64,000 nucleotides of DNA from Sorangium cellulosum (GTDB taxonomy: Bacteria > Myxococcota_A > Polyangia > Polyangiales > Polyangiaceae): the NCBI RefSeq assembly GCF_002950945.1, contig NZ_CP012673.1, positions 4,773,001 to 4,837,000 of the forward strand. Reading direction: 5' to 3'. A model generated the notes under the pieces. The model did not search any database and was not told where the DNA came from. It worked only from the letters and a program-made list of their open reading frames with translations. Shown piece by piece: positions 1 through 8,735 of this stretch (position 1 is its first letter; every line of letters begins with the position of its first letter). Position numbers and translations under genes: made by a program.

Positions 1-10
1 TCACCCGTGC

Positions 11-838
11 TCACTGGGTCCCGAGGATGTAGCGGAGCACCGTGCCGTCGCGGAGGTAGTCCGCGAGCGCGCCGCGGAGCGGGAGGGCGTCCGCGCGGCT
101 CATGAGCAGGCGCGCCGTGCCCTCGGCCAGCCTCATCGCGGCGGCGAAGACGGCGGCGGGCGGACGCGCCGAGGCGCTCCAGCCGGCGCACAGCACGACG
201 TCCTCCCGGTATCCGGGGGGCGCCACGGCGAACGCGAGCACGGCGGCGCGGTGCTCGTCCTCTCCACCCACCGCGGAGACCTCGTTCAGCGGCACGAGCA
301 ACGCCATCGCGTGCTCTGCCAGATGCAGGGCGGCGGCGAGCAGCTCCAGGTCCCTCCCGGCGGCACGGGCGTTCTTGCACTTGGCGAGGTACTCCAGCAG
401 GCTCTCCAGGTCGTAGTGCGCCCCCGCCGCCGTCGTGATGCGGTCCGGGCGGTGGCTCTCCACCACGCGGCGCAGGACGCCCAGGAGATCCTGGGGGTCG
501 TCGATTGCGCGCGCGCTCGCGCAGAAGCCCGCCATCCACGGCCAGCCGGACGGCGACTCCGCGCGCGCCACGAGCTCGCGGAGCGACCGGCTCCCGATCG
601 AGACGTGGAGCAACGGTCCGTCGACCCCGCCGAGGAACCGGACGCGGTCCCGCTCGACAGGCTCGCCCGCGGTGATGACCCGCAGATCCAGGTCGCTGCA
701 AGGGCCGGCGTCGCCCCGAGCATGACTCCCGAACACGGCGAACGCGCGCGCGCGCGGCTCGAGCCCGCGCAGCTCGGCGACGAGAGGCGCGATGTCCGGG
801 AGCGGAGAGGGCACAGGCATGCTCGCGGCGGTCGACAT
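11..838 (-). CDS. Nucleotidyltransferase-domain protein (MNT/KNT-like)
   Basis: A 275-residue protein with an N-terminal nucleotidyltransferase fold. The motif GSHARGDAGPCSDLDL matches the GS...DxD signature in which the two Asp bind the catalytic metal. The C-terminal half is alpha-helical and recalls the HEPN-like or substrate-binding half of kanamycin-nucleotidyltransferase-type proteins. The ATG at 838 was chosen because the complement carries a strong GGAGAGG ribosome site just before it; longer in-frame extensions have none and would run into the divergent gene. No HEPN partner gene sits next to it, so it could be a solitary antibiotic nucleotidyltransferase or a relic of a MNT-HEPN toxin-antitoxin system. 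Family assignment is fairly safe; the substrate is unknown. Confidence 0.75.
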   Translation of the reverse strand: MSTAASMPVPSPLPDIAPLVAELRGLEPRARAFAVFGSHARGDAGPCSDLDLRVITAGEPVERDRVRFLGGVDGPLLHVSIGSRSLRELVARAESPSGWPWMAGFCASARAIDDPQDLLGVLRRVVESHRPDRITTAAGAHYDLESLLEYLAKCKNARAAGRDLELLAAALHLAEHAMALLVPLNEVSAVGGEDEHRAAVLAFAVAPPGYREDVVLCAGWSASARPPAAVFAAAMRLAEGTARLLMSRADALPLRGALADYLRDGTVLRYILGTQ

Positions 839-918
839 GAGCACCTCTCCTACCGGCGCGGGGCGCCCGGAGCAAGCGGCCTTGACGCGCTGCGACAGCG
901 CTCGATACCCTCTCCAGC

Positions 919-2103
919 ATGCTTGGCTCCGAGCGCCACGCGGGGTCGAGCACCCCGCCAGCAAAGCCCCTTGGCCACGCGGCCGCCCTCCTGTCGCTGC
1001 TCGCCCTCGCAGCTTGCTGCGATACGCCCCGGTCGACATCCCCTCCCGCCCACGGCGCGCCGGGTGATGGCCTCGCGCCTGACGCGGGAGAGCCAGCCCC
1101 GGAGCCCGACGCCGGGGCGCCTGACGCGGGAGAGCCAGCCCCGGAGCCCGACGCCGGGGCGCCTGACGCGGAGACGCCGCCGCGCGTGGAGCTGCAGGCC
1201 TGCCACGGCGAGAAGAAGCCACTCGTGATCTCGAGCCAGATGCCGTACGCGCTCGCGCGCGTCGGCGGCGCGGAGGGCTACTTCGTCCTCGATTTCGCCA
1301 CGACCGCCAGCACCATCGACCCGCAGGGCTTCGCCGGCGGCCTGGTACCGGAGCCCGTCGCCGGCAGCGCCGATCAGTTCGCCGATTTCGACTTCTATGG
1401 CTCCTGGGGCACGGTCCGCCTCGACGTCCAGGACCACTCGGGCATCCACGGGACGGTGCGCCAGGCCGGCATCCTCGGCACGGACTTCCTGTCGCTCAAC
1501 CCCTTCACGCTCGATTACGAGGCAGGCGCCGTCTACCGCGCCAGCGCGGCGTCGTTCTGCTCGGACGAGACGCTGCGCGCGGAGGGCCTGAGGCCGCTCT
1601 GGGCCGCGGGGTATTACGCGTCCGACCTCTCCAGGGTACAGCCGGGCTTCCCGAACGTGCCCACGGTGCCCGCGCGGATCGGGGCGGCGCAGGCCGTGGC
1701 GCAGCTCGATACGGGGTTCGACGACGCCCTCTACCGACACTCGGTGAACATCAACCGCGCCTTCTTCAGCGCGCTCGAGGCGGCCGGCGTGGCGCTCGAT
1801 CCGGTGCCCGAGGCGGGGATGACGCTGAGCACCTGCGTGCCCGGCGAGCAGCAGGACGTCTCCGCCTACCGGATCGTCGGCGGCGCGCCGTTCGAGCTCG
1901 TCGGCGTCGACGGCTCGGCCGTCGTCTCCGCAGCGGACGTGATGCTCTTCCTCAAGGACACGCCGCCCGGAGCGAGACCGTGCGGCGGGATCGGGACGTG
2001 GTCGATCCCCGCGGCGCAGGTGGCGGCGTCGTTCCACGTGGACGCGCAGCGGGTCGTGTTCGACCCCGCCACGTCCCGCGTCTGGATGGGGACGGCGAGG
2101 TAG
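919..2103 (+). CDS. Lipoprotein with aspartic-protease-like double domain
   Basis: A 394-residue predicted lipoprotein. A hydrophobic stretch ends in a lipobox (LALAAC, Cys33), followed by a Pro/Glu/Asp/Ala linker containing a perfect 42-bp duplication. The globular part has two similar halves. The first has LDFATTAS at Asp125, a degenerate version of the catalytic D[TS]G loop; the second has QLDTGFDD with a classic DTG at Asp264. This resembles retropepsin/pepsin-like proteases with one altered site. Whether it still cleaves peptides is inference. It is transcribed away from the nucleotidyltransferase across an 80-bp divergent region. No clear Shine-Dalgarno precedes the ATG at 919, and the 20-residue region before the hydrophobic core is long for a signal peptide. 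Confidence 0.7.
   Translation: MLGSERHAGSSTPPAKPLGHAAALLSLLALAACCDTPRSTSPPAHGAPGDGLAPDAGEPAPEPDAGAPDAGEPAPEPDAGAPDAETPPRVELQACHGEKKPLVISSQMPYALARVGGAEGYFVLDFATTASTIDPQGFAGGLVPEPVAGSADQFADFDFYGSWGTVRLDVQDHSGIHGTVRQAGILGTDFLSLNPFTLDYEAGAVYRASAASFCSDETLRAEGLRPLWAAGYYASDLSRVQPGFPNVPTVPARIGAAQAVAQLDTGFDDALYRHSVNINRAFFSALEAAGVALDPVPEAGMTLSTCVPGEQQDVSAYRIVGGAPFELVGVDGSAVVSAADVMLFLKDTPPGARPCGGIGTWSIPAAQVAASFHVDAQRVVFDPATSRVWMGTAR
1081..1164 (+). repeat. 42-bp perfect tandem duplication in a linker
   Basis: Two identical 42-bp units, followed by the first bases of a third, lie inside the lipoprotein gene. They encode a 14-residue Asp-Ala-Gly-Glu-Pro-Ala-Pro-Glu-Pro segment twice. The unit length is a multiple of three, so copy-number change would lengthen or shorten the surface linker without breaking the frame. 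Confidence 0.9.
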
Positions 2104-2271
2104 CCCCGGCGCCCGCCGCCGGACATGTCAGCGCACGACACCGCGCCTCGCCAGAGCCGCTTTCCGTCTCGACTCCGCGTCGTTGCGGCCCTCGCGCCCT
2201 GCTAGATTCGCCCTTCACGCTTCGATTTCAGAAGCGTGCTTTGCATTGCCCACCTGGCTTTGGAGGTGTCC

Positions 2272-3564
2272 ATGCCACCGTCCCTTCGAGTTCTCCCGCC
2301 CGCCCTCGCGGCCCTCGGCGTCGCCGCGCTCCTCTCGCTCCCCGGGGAGGCGCGCGCTGACGACGACACCGTCCCGTCCGGCGGGATTTCCCTGTCGCTC
2401 TCGTTCGGCCAGAAGCTCGCCTTCGGGCTAGGCCTGGATTTCCGCGTGACGAGCGTCGTCGACGAGGACCCGCGCCTCGGGATCGGCCCTTTCTTGCAGG
2501 CGACGTGGCTCAACTTCTCCGCCTTCCGCTTCGCGGCCGGCGTCCACGGCGGCGGCCAGCTGAGCGACGACCGCGGTGGCTACAGCGCCCTCGGCGAGCT
2601 CGGCTGGACCTACCGCACCCGCTACAGCGACGAGCTTCCGGGGCAGCATGGGATTCACGTCGGTGTCCTCAACAGCATCGGCGAGGCGGTGGCCTTCGAC
2701 CTCTCGCTGCGCGCGGCCATCCCGCTGTCGGCCGAGCCGTTCACCCCCGAGGGGACCGTCGGCCTCGGGCTGCGCGCCCCTCCGCCCCTGTGGATAGGCC
2801 AGGAGGAGATCTCTGGTCGACCGCTGCGCACGGCCCACGGCGTCGTGCTCCCGCCGGCGATCGCCCTGGGCCGCCGCGGCGCCCCGCGCCCCGCGCGGCT
2901 CGATCGCGCGACGCGGGGCGCGCTCGCCGCCGCGTGGCTGGACACCGCGCGGGCCGAGTGCGGCTCGATCCCGGCGTTCCTCGCGCTCGCGCGCGATCTC
3001 GCGGCGGTGGGGGCGCCCGCGTCGCTCGTGCAGCGGGCCGCCGCCGCGGCGGACGACGAGGTCCGCCACGCGGCGCGGTGCAGCGACATCGCCAGCGCGC
3101 TCGCGGGGTGGCGCGTCGCGCCGGTGCTGCTCCCGCCGCCCCCGGCGCGCGACGTGGATCGACGGGCGGCGCTCGTGCGTCTGGCGCTCGAGGCGTGGCA
3201 CGACGGCTGCCTCGGCGAGGGCGCGGCGGCGGCCCGGGCGCGGCGCTCGCTCCCGGGGGCGTCCGACGCGGCGGTGAAGGCGACGCTCGGAGAGGTCGCG
3301 CGCGACGAGGCGCGGCACGCCGAGCTCGGGTGGCGCGTGCTCGCCTACTGCCTGGCCGAAGGGGGGCGCGACGTGCGGGAGGCCGTCGGCGATGCGATCA
3401 CGGGGCCGGCGCCGGCGCCAGCCGAGGCCTCCGAGGAGATCGACGGCGAGCCGAAGGAGACGCGGGCCTTCGGACAACCCTCGCGCGCCGAGGCCGACGC
3501 GGCCTGGGACGAGACCTGGACGGCCGCGCGGCGCGACGGCGAGCGGCTGCTCGACGCGGCGTGA
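2272..3564 (+). CDS. Exported protein with C-terminal ferritin-like di-iron domain
   Basis: A 430-residue protein with a clear signal peptide (about residues 1-29, cleavage near GEARA-DD). Residues 35-190 are rich in alternating hydrophobic/aromatic strands and look like a beta-barrel or beta-rich outer-membrane domain. Residues 210-370 are helical and carry the ferritin-like metal set: Glu229, Glu263 with His266 (DDEVRH), Glu316, and Glu346 with His349 (DEARH). This is the EX(n)EXXH pair seen in di-iron four-helix bundles. The start at ATG 2272 follows TGGAGGT. The pairing of an outer-membrane-like half with a ferritin-like half is unusual; a role in iron or oxidative-stress handling at the envelope is inferred only from the metal ligands. 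Confidence 0.7.
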   Translation: MPPSLRVLPPALAALGVAALLSLPGEARADDDTVPSGGISLSLSFGQKLAFGLGLDFRVTSVVDEDPRLGIGPFLQATWLNFSAFRFAAGVHGGGQLSDDRGGYSALGELGWTYRTRYSDELPGQHGIHVGVLNSIGEAVAFDLSLRAAIPLSAEPFTPEGTVGLGLRAPPPLWIGQEEISGRPLRTAHGVVLPPAIALGRRGAPRPARLDRATRGALAAAWLDTARAECGSIPAFLALARDLAAVGAPASLVQRAAAAADDEVRHAARCSDIASALAGWRVAPVLLPPPPARDVDRRAALVRLALEAWHDGCLGEGAAAARARRSLPGASDAAVKATLGEVARDEARHAELGWRVLAYCLAEGGRDVREAVGDAITGPAPAPAEASEEIDGEPKETRAFGQPSRAEADAAWDETWTAARRDGERLLDAA

Positions 3565-3609
3565 GCGGCTGCTCGGCGGCGTGAGCGGCTGCTCGGCGGC
3601 GTGAGCGGC
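3541..3609 (+). repeat. 20-bp tandem repeat at a gene end
   Basis: The unit GTGAGCGGCTGCTCGGCGGC occurs at 3561-3580 and 3581-3600, with a 9-base partial copy after it and a degenerate copy before it inside the coding sequence. The stop codon of the ferritin-like gene falls in the first full copy, so the 3-prime end of the gene has been duplicated downstream of itself by slippage. Confidence 0.85.
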
Positions 3610-3628
3610 CGGCGCGCCCCCCGGTCGG

Positions 3629-6600
3629 TCACTCCCCGCCGGCCGGGCTCGCCGCCGGCCCGTCGAGCAGCACGTCCAGCTCGGCCTCGCCCCGGTCCTC
3701 CGCCGCCTTGCTCCGGCGGCGGCGGAGCCACTCGGCCGCGTCGTCGAAGAGCGAGTAGGCGACCGGCACCGCGAGCAGCGTGAGGACGAGCGACAGCGAC
3801 TGCCCGCCGAGCACGATCGCGCCCGTCGTCCGGTTCTGGCCCGAGCCGACCCCGTGCGAGAGCACGAGCGGGATCATCCCCGCGACGAACGCGATCGTCG
3901 TCATGAGGATCGGGCGGAGCCGGTCCTTGTTCGCCTGGAGGATCGCCTGGAGCCGCGGCATGCCCTCCGCGCGCAGGTGGTTCGTGTGGTCGATCTGGAG
4001 GATCGCGTTCTTCTTCACCACGCCGAAGAGCACGAGCAGCCCGAGCCCCGAGAAGAGGTTCAGCGACTGCCCGAAGAGCTTGAGCGAGAGCAGCGCGAAC
4101 GGGACCGTGAGCGGCAGCGAGAGCAGGATCGTGATCGGGTGGAGCCACGACTCGAACTGCGCCGCGAGGATCAGGTACATGAACACGAAGGCGAGGCCGA
4201 TCACGACGACGAAGCTCGTCGCCGTGCTCGCCGTGTTCTTGGAGCGCCCCACGGCCTGCGCGGAGTAGCCCTCCGGCATCCGCTGCTCGGCGATGATCCG
4301 GTCGAGCGCCGCCTGCACCTCGCTGTCGCCGACGCCGGGCGCGGCGTTCGCGCCGATCGTGATCTGCCGGCGCCGGCCGAGGCGGCCGATCGACGAGGGC
4401 CCGCTGTCCGGCTCCATCGAGACCACGCTGTGGAGCGGCACGGCGCCGTGCTTCGACGACGGCACGGTGAGCGACGCGAGGCTCTCGGCGTCCGCGCGGT
4501 GCCGCGCGTCGGCGCGCACGCGCACGTCGTACTGCTCGCCCCCCTCCGAGTACGTCGAGACCTTGAGCCCGCCGACGAGCAGCTGCAGCGCGCCGGCCAC
4601 GTCCGCCACCTGGACGCCGAGGTCCGCGGCGCGGTCGCGGTCGATGGTCGCGCGGAGCTCGGGCTTGCCGACGACGAGGCTGTTGTCGACGTCCACGGCC
4701 CCGGGCACCTTGCGCAGCGCCTCGGTGATGCGCGCGGCGTACTCGCCGAGCCGGTCGAGATCCGGCCCCTGGAGCGCGACCTGGACGCTCGCCGTCGACT
4801 GGCCGCCGGACGAGATCGCCTGCACCTCGCCGGCCGTGATGCGCAGCTCGGGCGGCTGCTTCGCGAGGATCTCCGCGCGCACCTTCTGCATGATCTCGAG
4901 CTGCCCGAGCGCGCGCTGCTCCGGGTCCACGAGCATCACGTAGATCTTGGCGAGGTTTGGGGACTGCTGCTCCCCCTCGCCGACGGTCATGAGCGTGCTC
5001 GTGACGCCCGGGATCCGGCGCACGTCGTCCGCGATCCGCTCGGCGGTAAGGCGGGTCGAGGTGAGGCTCGTCCCCTCCGGCGCGCGCAGGTTGATCTCGA
5101 ACTGCGCCTGGTCGTCCTCCGGGAGGAAGCCGCTCGGCAGCGAGCTCGCGATGGGGCCGCACGCGCCCAGCGCGGCCGCCGAGACGGCGACGATCACCCA
5201 GCGGCGCCTCATCACCCACGCGAGCGCGGCCATGTAGGCCCGCTCGATCGGCCGGTAGAAGACGTCGACCGCGCGCGCGAGGACCGTGGGCCTCGCGCCC
5301 GCGCCGCCCGGCTTGTGCCCCGAGAGCCACCGCGCCGCGAGCGAGGGCGTGAGGGAGAAGCTCACGATCAGCGAGACCCCGATCGCGAACGCCATCGTGA
5401 GGCCGAAGCTCTTGAGGAACCGCCCGATCATGCCGGGCATGAAGGCGACCGGGATGAAGACCGCCATGAGCGAGAGCGTGGTCGCGAGCACCGCGAGGCC
5501 GATCTCCTTCGTCGCCAGGACGGCGGCGGGGAACGGCTTCATGCCCTTGTCGTCGATGTAGCGGACGATGTTCTCGAGCACGACGATGGCGTCGTCGATC
5601 ACGATGCCGACCGCGAGCGCGAGCGCGAGCAGCGTGAGGAAGTTGAGCGTGAAGCCGGCGATCCACATCACCGCGAACGTCCCGACGACCGAGATCGGGA
5701 TCGCGAGCGCCGCGATCAGGGTGCTGCGGGCGTTGCCGAGGAAGAGCAGCACCACCGCCGCGGCGAGCAGGGCGCCGAGGACGAGGTGCTCCTTCACGGC
5801 GGCGATGCCGGTGCGGATCACCCGCGAGCCGTCGCGCACGACCTCGACCTTCGTCCCCTCGGGCAGGGTGCGCTGCACCTCGGCGAGGCGCGCCCTCACG
5901 GCGTCGACCACGGCGACGGTGTTCTGGCCCGACTGCTTGACCACCGAGAGGAGGACCGTGCGCCGCCGATCGAGCTGGGCCCAGGTCTTCTCGTCCGCGC
6001 GGCCGTCCTCGACGCGGGCGACGTCCGACAGGCGCACGGCGTGCCCGTCCTGCTCGCGCAGCACGACGCGGCCGAGCGCCTCCGGCGACTCGACGCGCCC
6101 CATCACGCGCAGCGTGAGGTCCTCCGGGCCGGTCTCGACGCTGCCGCCCGGCGTCATCAGGTTCTGCGCCGCGATCGCGCGCTGCACCTCGACCGCGGTG
6201 ATCCCCTGCGCGCGCAGGGCGATCGGGTCGAGCCAGACGTTGATCTGCCGGTTCTGCGCGCCGATCACGTTGACCTGGCCGACCCCGGAGATGCCCTCGA
6301 GCTGCCGGCGCACCTCCTTGTCGGCGATCTCGCTGAGCTCGCGGATCGGCCGGTCCGACTCCACCGAGACGAGCAGGACCGGGGCCGCGCCGAGGTCCAC
6401 CCGGCTCACGATCGGCGGATCGATGCCCTTCGGCAGGCTGGGCAGGACGGCGTTGATCTTGTCGCGCACCTCCTGGGCCGCGACGTCGGCGTCCTTCTCG
6501 AGCTCGAAGCCGACGAGCACCTGGCTCACGCCCTGGGTCGAGGTCGAGCGGAGCTCCTCGATGCCGCTGATGGTGTTCACGGCGCCCTCGATCCGGTCGG

Positions 6601-6793
6601 AGATCTCGGCCTCGACCTCCTCGGGCGCCGCGCCGTCGAGGCGCGTCGTGACGACGACGTAGGGCACGTCGATGTCGGGGAACTGGTCGAGGCCGAGCCG
6701 GGTGTACCCGGCGACGCCGAGGACCACGATGATCAGCATGAGGACCGACGCGAAGACCGGCCTCTTGACGCAAACGCGGGCGAGCCACTGCAT
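3629..6793 (-). CDS. RND (HAE1/AcrB-type) efflux permease
   Basis: A 1054-residue inner-membrane proton-driven drug exporter of the resistance-nodulation-division family, the usual length for AcrB-like pumps. The N-terminus shows the family pattern (a first transmembrane helix, then FPDIDVPYVVVTT). Two large periplasmic loops separate two blocks of six membrane helices. The fourth-helix motif GIVIDDAIVVLENIVR contains the paired Asp that carry protons. A Leu-rich, charged tail closes the protein. It lies 7 bp downstream of the membrane-fusion gene, so the two form an operon; no outer-membrane TolC-like gene is nearby. Regulation is probably by the divergent TetR protein through the operators at 7908-7994. 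The substrate cannot be read from sequence. Confidence 0.95.
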   Translation of the reverse strand: MQWLARVCVKRPVFASVLMLIIVVLGVAGYTRLGLDQFPDIDVPYVVVTTRLDGAAPEEVEAEISDRIEGAVNTISGIEELRSTSTQGVSQVLVGFELEKDADVAAQEVRDKINAVLPSLPKGIDPPIVSRVDLGAAPVLLVSVESDRPIRELSEIADKEVRRQLEGISGVGQVNVIGAQNRQINVWLDPIALRAQGITAVEVQRAIAAQNLMTPGGSVETGPEDLTLRVMGRVESPEALGRVVLREQDGHAVRLSDVARVEDGRADEKTWAQLDRRRTVLLSVVKQSGQNTVAVVDAVRARLAEVQRTLPEGTKVEVVRDGSRVIRTGIAAVKEHLVLGALLAAAVVLLFLGNARSTLIAALAIPISVVGTFAVMWIAGFTLNFLTLLALALAVGIVIDDAIVVLENIVRYIDDKGMKPFPAAVLATKEIGLAVLATTLSLMAVFIPVAFMPGMIGRFLKSFGLTMAFAIGVSLIVSFSLTPSLAARWLSGHKPGGAGARPTVLARAVDVFYRPIERAYMAALAWVMRRRWVIVAVSAAALGACGPIASSLPSGFLPEDDQAQFEINLRAPEGTSLTSTRLTAERIADDVRRIPGVTSTLMTVGEGEQQSPNLAKIYVMLVDPEQRALGQLEIMQKVRAEILAKQPPELRITAGEVQAISSGGQSTASVQVALQGPDLDRLGEYAARITEALRKVPGAVDVDNSLVVGKPELRATIDRDRAADLGVQVADVAGALQLLVGGLKVSTYSEGGEQYDVRVRADARHRADAESLASLTVPSSKHGAVPLHSVVSMEPDSGPSSIGRLGRRRQITIGANAAPGVGDSEVQAALDRIIAEQRMPEGYSAQAVGRSKNTASTATSFVVVIGLAFVFMYLILAAQFESWLHPITILLSLPLTVPFALLSLKLFGQSLNLFSGLGLLVLFGVVKKNAILQIDHTNHLRAEGMPRLQAILQANKDRLRPILMTTIAFVAGMIPLVLSHGVGSGQNRTTGAIVLGGQSLSLVLTLLAVPVAYSLFDDAAEWLRRRRSKAAEDRGEAELDVLLDGPAASPAGGE

Positions 6794-6800
6794 GACGACC

Positions 6801-7889
6801 TCACTCCACGGCTTGGCCGTTCCGGAGCGCCTCGGACGGGGTGATCACGACCTTGTCGCCCGCGCGGACGCCGCGGACGACGGCGACGGCGTCGCCCTTC
6901 TCCGCGCCGGTCTGCACGACGCGCTCCTCGAGCCGCCGGTCGACGACGACGAAGAGGTGCGCGCGCCCCTCCTTCGGGAGGATCGCGGACCTCGGCACCA
7001 CCGGGCTCGGCGCCTCGCCGGTGGCGAGCGCGATCGACGCGAACATGCCCGGCCGCAGCGCGTGGTCGGGGTTCTGGACCTCGGCCTCGGCGACGAGATC
7101 GCGCGTGGCCTCGCGGACCGCGGCGCCGATCCAGCGCACCTCGCCCGAGAACGAGCGACCGGGGTACGCCGGCACGGTGAAGGTCAACGCGCCGCCGGGC
7201 TTGACCGCGGCGAGGCTCGCCTCGGGCACGGTGAACGAGAGGCGCAGGGCGCCCGCCGAGACGAGCGAGACGACCCTGGAGTCGTGGCGGACGTACTCGC
7301 CGACCTCGACGAAGCGCTCGGTCACCACGCCGTCGAAGGGGGCGCGGATCTGGCCGTCGCCGACGCCCTGCGCGGCGGCGCGCGCGCGGGCCGAGGCGGC
7401 CGCGACCGACAGCGGGGCGCTCCGGCACTGGTCGGCGATCCGGTCGTACTCGGCCTGCGAGATCGCGCCGCTGTCGCGCAGGGACCCGTAGCGCGCGCAC
7501 TCGCGCCGCGCCGTCTCCTCCTGGGCGCGGGCGAGGGCGGCGTTCGCCTGCGCCTCCGCGGCCGTGAGCGCGGCGGCGCGGACGTCGAGGCGCGCGAGCA
7601 GGTCGCCCCGCTTCACCTCCGCGCCGCGCTCGACGAAGGTCTCGAGCACGCGGCCGGCCGCGTTGGCGGCGAGGTCGGTCTGCCGGCCCCCGCGCAGCGT
7701 GCCGGTGAGCGCGAGCGCCCGCGGCATGGGCTGCTCGCGCACCTCCCGGGTCTCGACGCGGACCGGCTGGGCGGTGGCCTCGGGGGCACTTTCGGCGCTG
7801 GCCTTGGACGAGCAGCCCGCCGGGGCGGCGGCGAGCGCGGCGAGGAGAAGGAGACCGGCGGCGCGGCCGGACGTCGTGGTGTGGCTCAA
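6801..7889 (-). CDS. RND membrane-fusion (periplasmic adaptor) lipoprotein
   Basis: A 362-residue adaptor that would connect the RND permease to an outer-membrane channel. The N-terminus is a lipoprotein signal ending in PAGC. A lipoyl-like segment follows (AANAAGRVLETFVERGAEV), then an alpha-helical hairpin rich in Ala/Glu/Arg, the second lipoyl half (IRAPFDGVVTERFVEVGEYV), and beta-barrel and membrane-proximal parts. I chose the TTG at 7889 because GAGGT lies 5-10 bases before it. The in-frame ATG at 7952 would place the operator palindrome inside the coding sequence and separate the signal peptide from the N-terminus, so it is less likely. First gene of the efflux operon. Confidence 0.9.
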   Translation of the reverse strand: MSHTTTSGRAAGLLLLAALAAAPAGCSSKASAESAPEATAQPVRVETREVREQPMPRALALTGTLRGGRQTDLAANAAGRVLETFVERGAEVKRGDLLARLDVRAAALTAAEAQANAALARAQEETARRECARYGSLRDSGAISQAEYDRIADQCRSAPLSVAAASARARAAAQGVGDGQIRAPFDGVVTERFVEVGEYVRHDSRVVSLVSAGALRLSFTVPEASLAAVKPGGALTFTVPAYPGRSFSGEVRWIGAAVREATRDLVAEAEVQNPDHALRPGMFASIALATGEAPSPVVPRSAILPKEGRAHLFVVVDRRLEERVVQTGAEKGDAVAVVRGVRAGDKVVITPSEALRNGQAVE

Positions 7890-7907
7890 GGGGACCTCGG
7901 GGCGGCG

Positions 7908-7994
7908 ATCGCAACCGCTGGTTGCGATAGGTGTAACACCGCCGATCCACATCGCAACGGGTAGTTGCGGTGTACCGCAACAAAAGATTGCGAT
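7908..7994. promoter_or_regulatory. Three-copy palindromic operator in the efflux/TetR divergent region
   Basis: Three 21-bp inverted repeats share one pattern, ATCGCAAC-N5-GTTGCGAT. The copy at 7908-7928 is perfect (8-bp arms); 7951-7971 and 7974-7994 each differ in one or two arm bases. Their starts are 43 and 23 bp apart. They fill the space between the membrane-fusion gene and the divergent TetR gene, exactly where a TetR-family dimer would repress both promoters. The sequence symmetry is directly visible; that the neighbouring TetR protein is the binder is inference from position. Confidence 0.8.
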
Positions 7995-8057
7995 GTCCCA
8001 CCGTGTCGCGAAATTGCCCTGGCGCGCGCCGGGCGGCCGAAGTTGAATGGACGGCCG

Positions 8058-8732
8058 ATGAAGGCGGCGACGGCGAAGCGGACGGCGAGGCGCGGGGCCT
8101 CGAAGAAGCGCGCGCTCGTGCGCGGCGAGCCCGTCGTGCGCGGCGTCCTGGCCGCCACGCTGGAGGAGCTCGCCAGCGCGGGCTACCGCGCGCTCCGGAT
8201 CGAGGACGTGGCGACGCGCGCGGGGGTCAACAAGACCACCGTCTACCGGCGCTGGCCGACGAAGGAAGATCTCGTGCGGGCCGCGCTCCTGTCGATCACG
8301 GACGAGAAGATCGTCCCCCCGAACACGGGCTCGCTCCGCGAGGATCTGATCGCGCTCGGGCGCGCGATCATCGAGATCCAGCGGTCGCCCGAGGGGCAGA
8401 GCCTGTTCCACGTGTTCCTCTCGGAGGGGCCCGACTCGGAGCTCATGGCCATCGCCCGCTCGCTGCGCGAGACGCAGGAGCACGGGGTGCGGGCCATCAT
8501 CGAGAGCGCCGTCGCGCGCGGCGAGCTCGCGCCGGGCGCCGATCCGATGCTCCCGTGCGAGCTGCTCGCGGCGTACCTGAAGAACAGGCTGTTCACGGAC
8601 CACGCGGGCGTCGACGACGCCCAGCTCGCCCGCGTCGTCGACGTGATCCTCTTCGGGGCGCTCTTGCCGGACGGTCGGGCGGAGTCGGGCTGCCGGGGCG
8701 CGGCGGGCGGCGCGCCCGCGGCGGCGCGCTGA
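8058..8732 (+). CDS. TetR-family transcriptional regulator
   Basis: A 224-residue repressor. A basic N-terminal tail (about residues 1-25) precedes the TetR helix-turn-helix at about residues 45-73, with IEDVATRAGVNKTTVYRRW followed by the usual PTKEDLV. The C-terminal helical region would be the ligand-binding and dimerisation domain. It is divergent from the RND efflux operon, the standard arrangement for a local efflux repressor. The ATG at 8058 has only a weak ribosome site; an upstream in-frame TTG at 7965 would put coding sequence inside the operators and is rejected. The gene ends 3 bp from the convergent Ogt-AlkA gene. Confidence 0.92.
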   Translation: MKAATAKRTARRGASKKRALVRGEPVVRGVLAATLEELASAGYRALRIEDVATRAGVNKTTVYRRWPTKEDLVRAALLSITDEKIVPPNTGSLREDLIALGRAIIEIQRSPEGQSLFHVFLSEGPDSELMAIARSLRETQEHGVRAIIESAVARGELAPGADPMLPCELLAAYLKNRLFTDHAGVDDAQLARVVDVILFGALLPDGRAESGCRGAAGGAPAAAR

Positions 8733-8735
8733 CGG

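Noticed and set aside
3854..6844. 996-codon plus-strand frame opposite the RND permease
   Set aside because: Antisense shadow with His/Asp/Arg-rich low-complexity translation.
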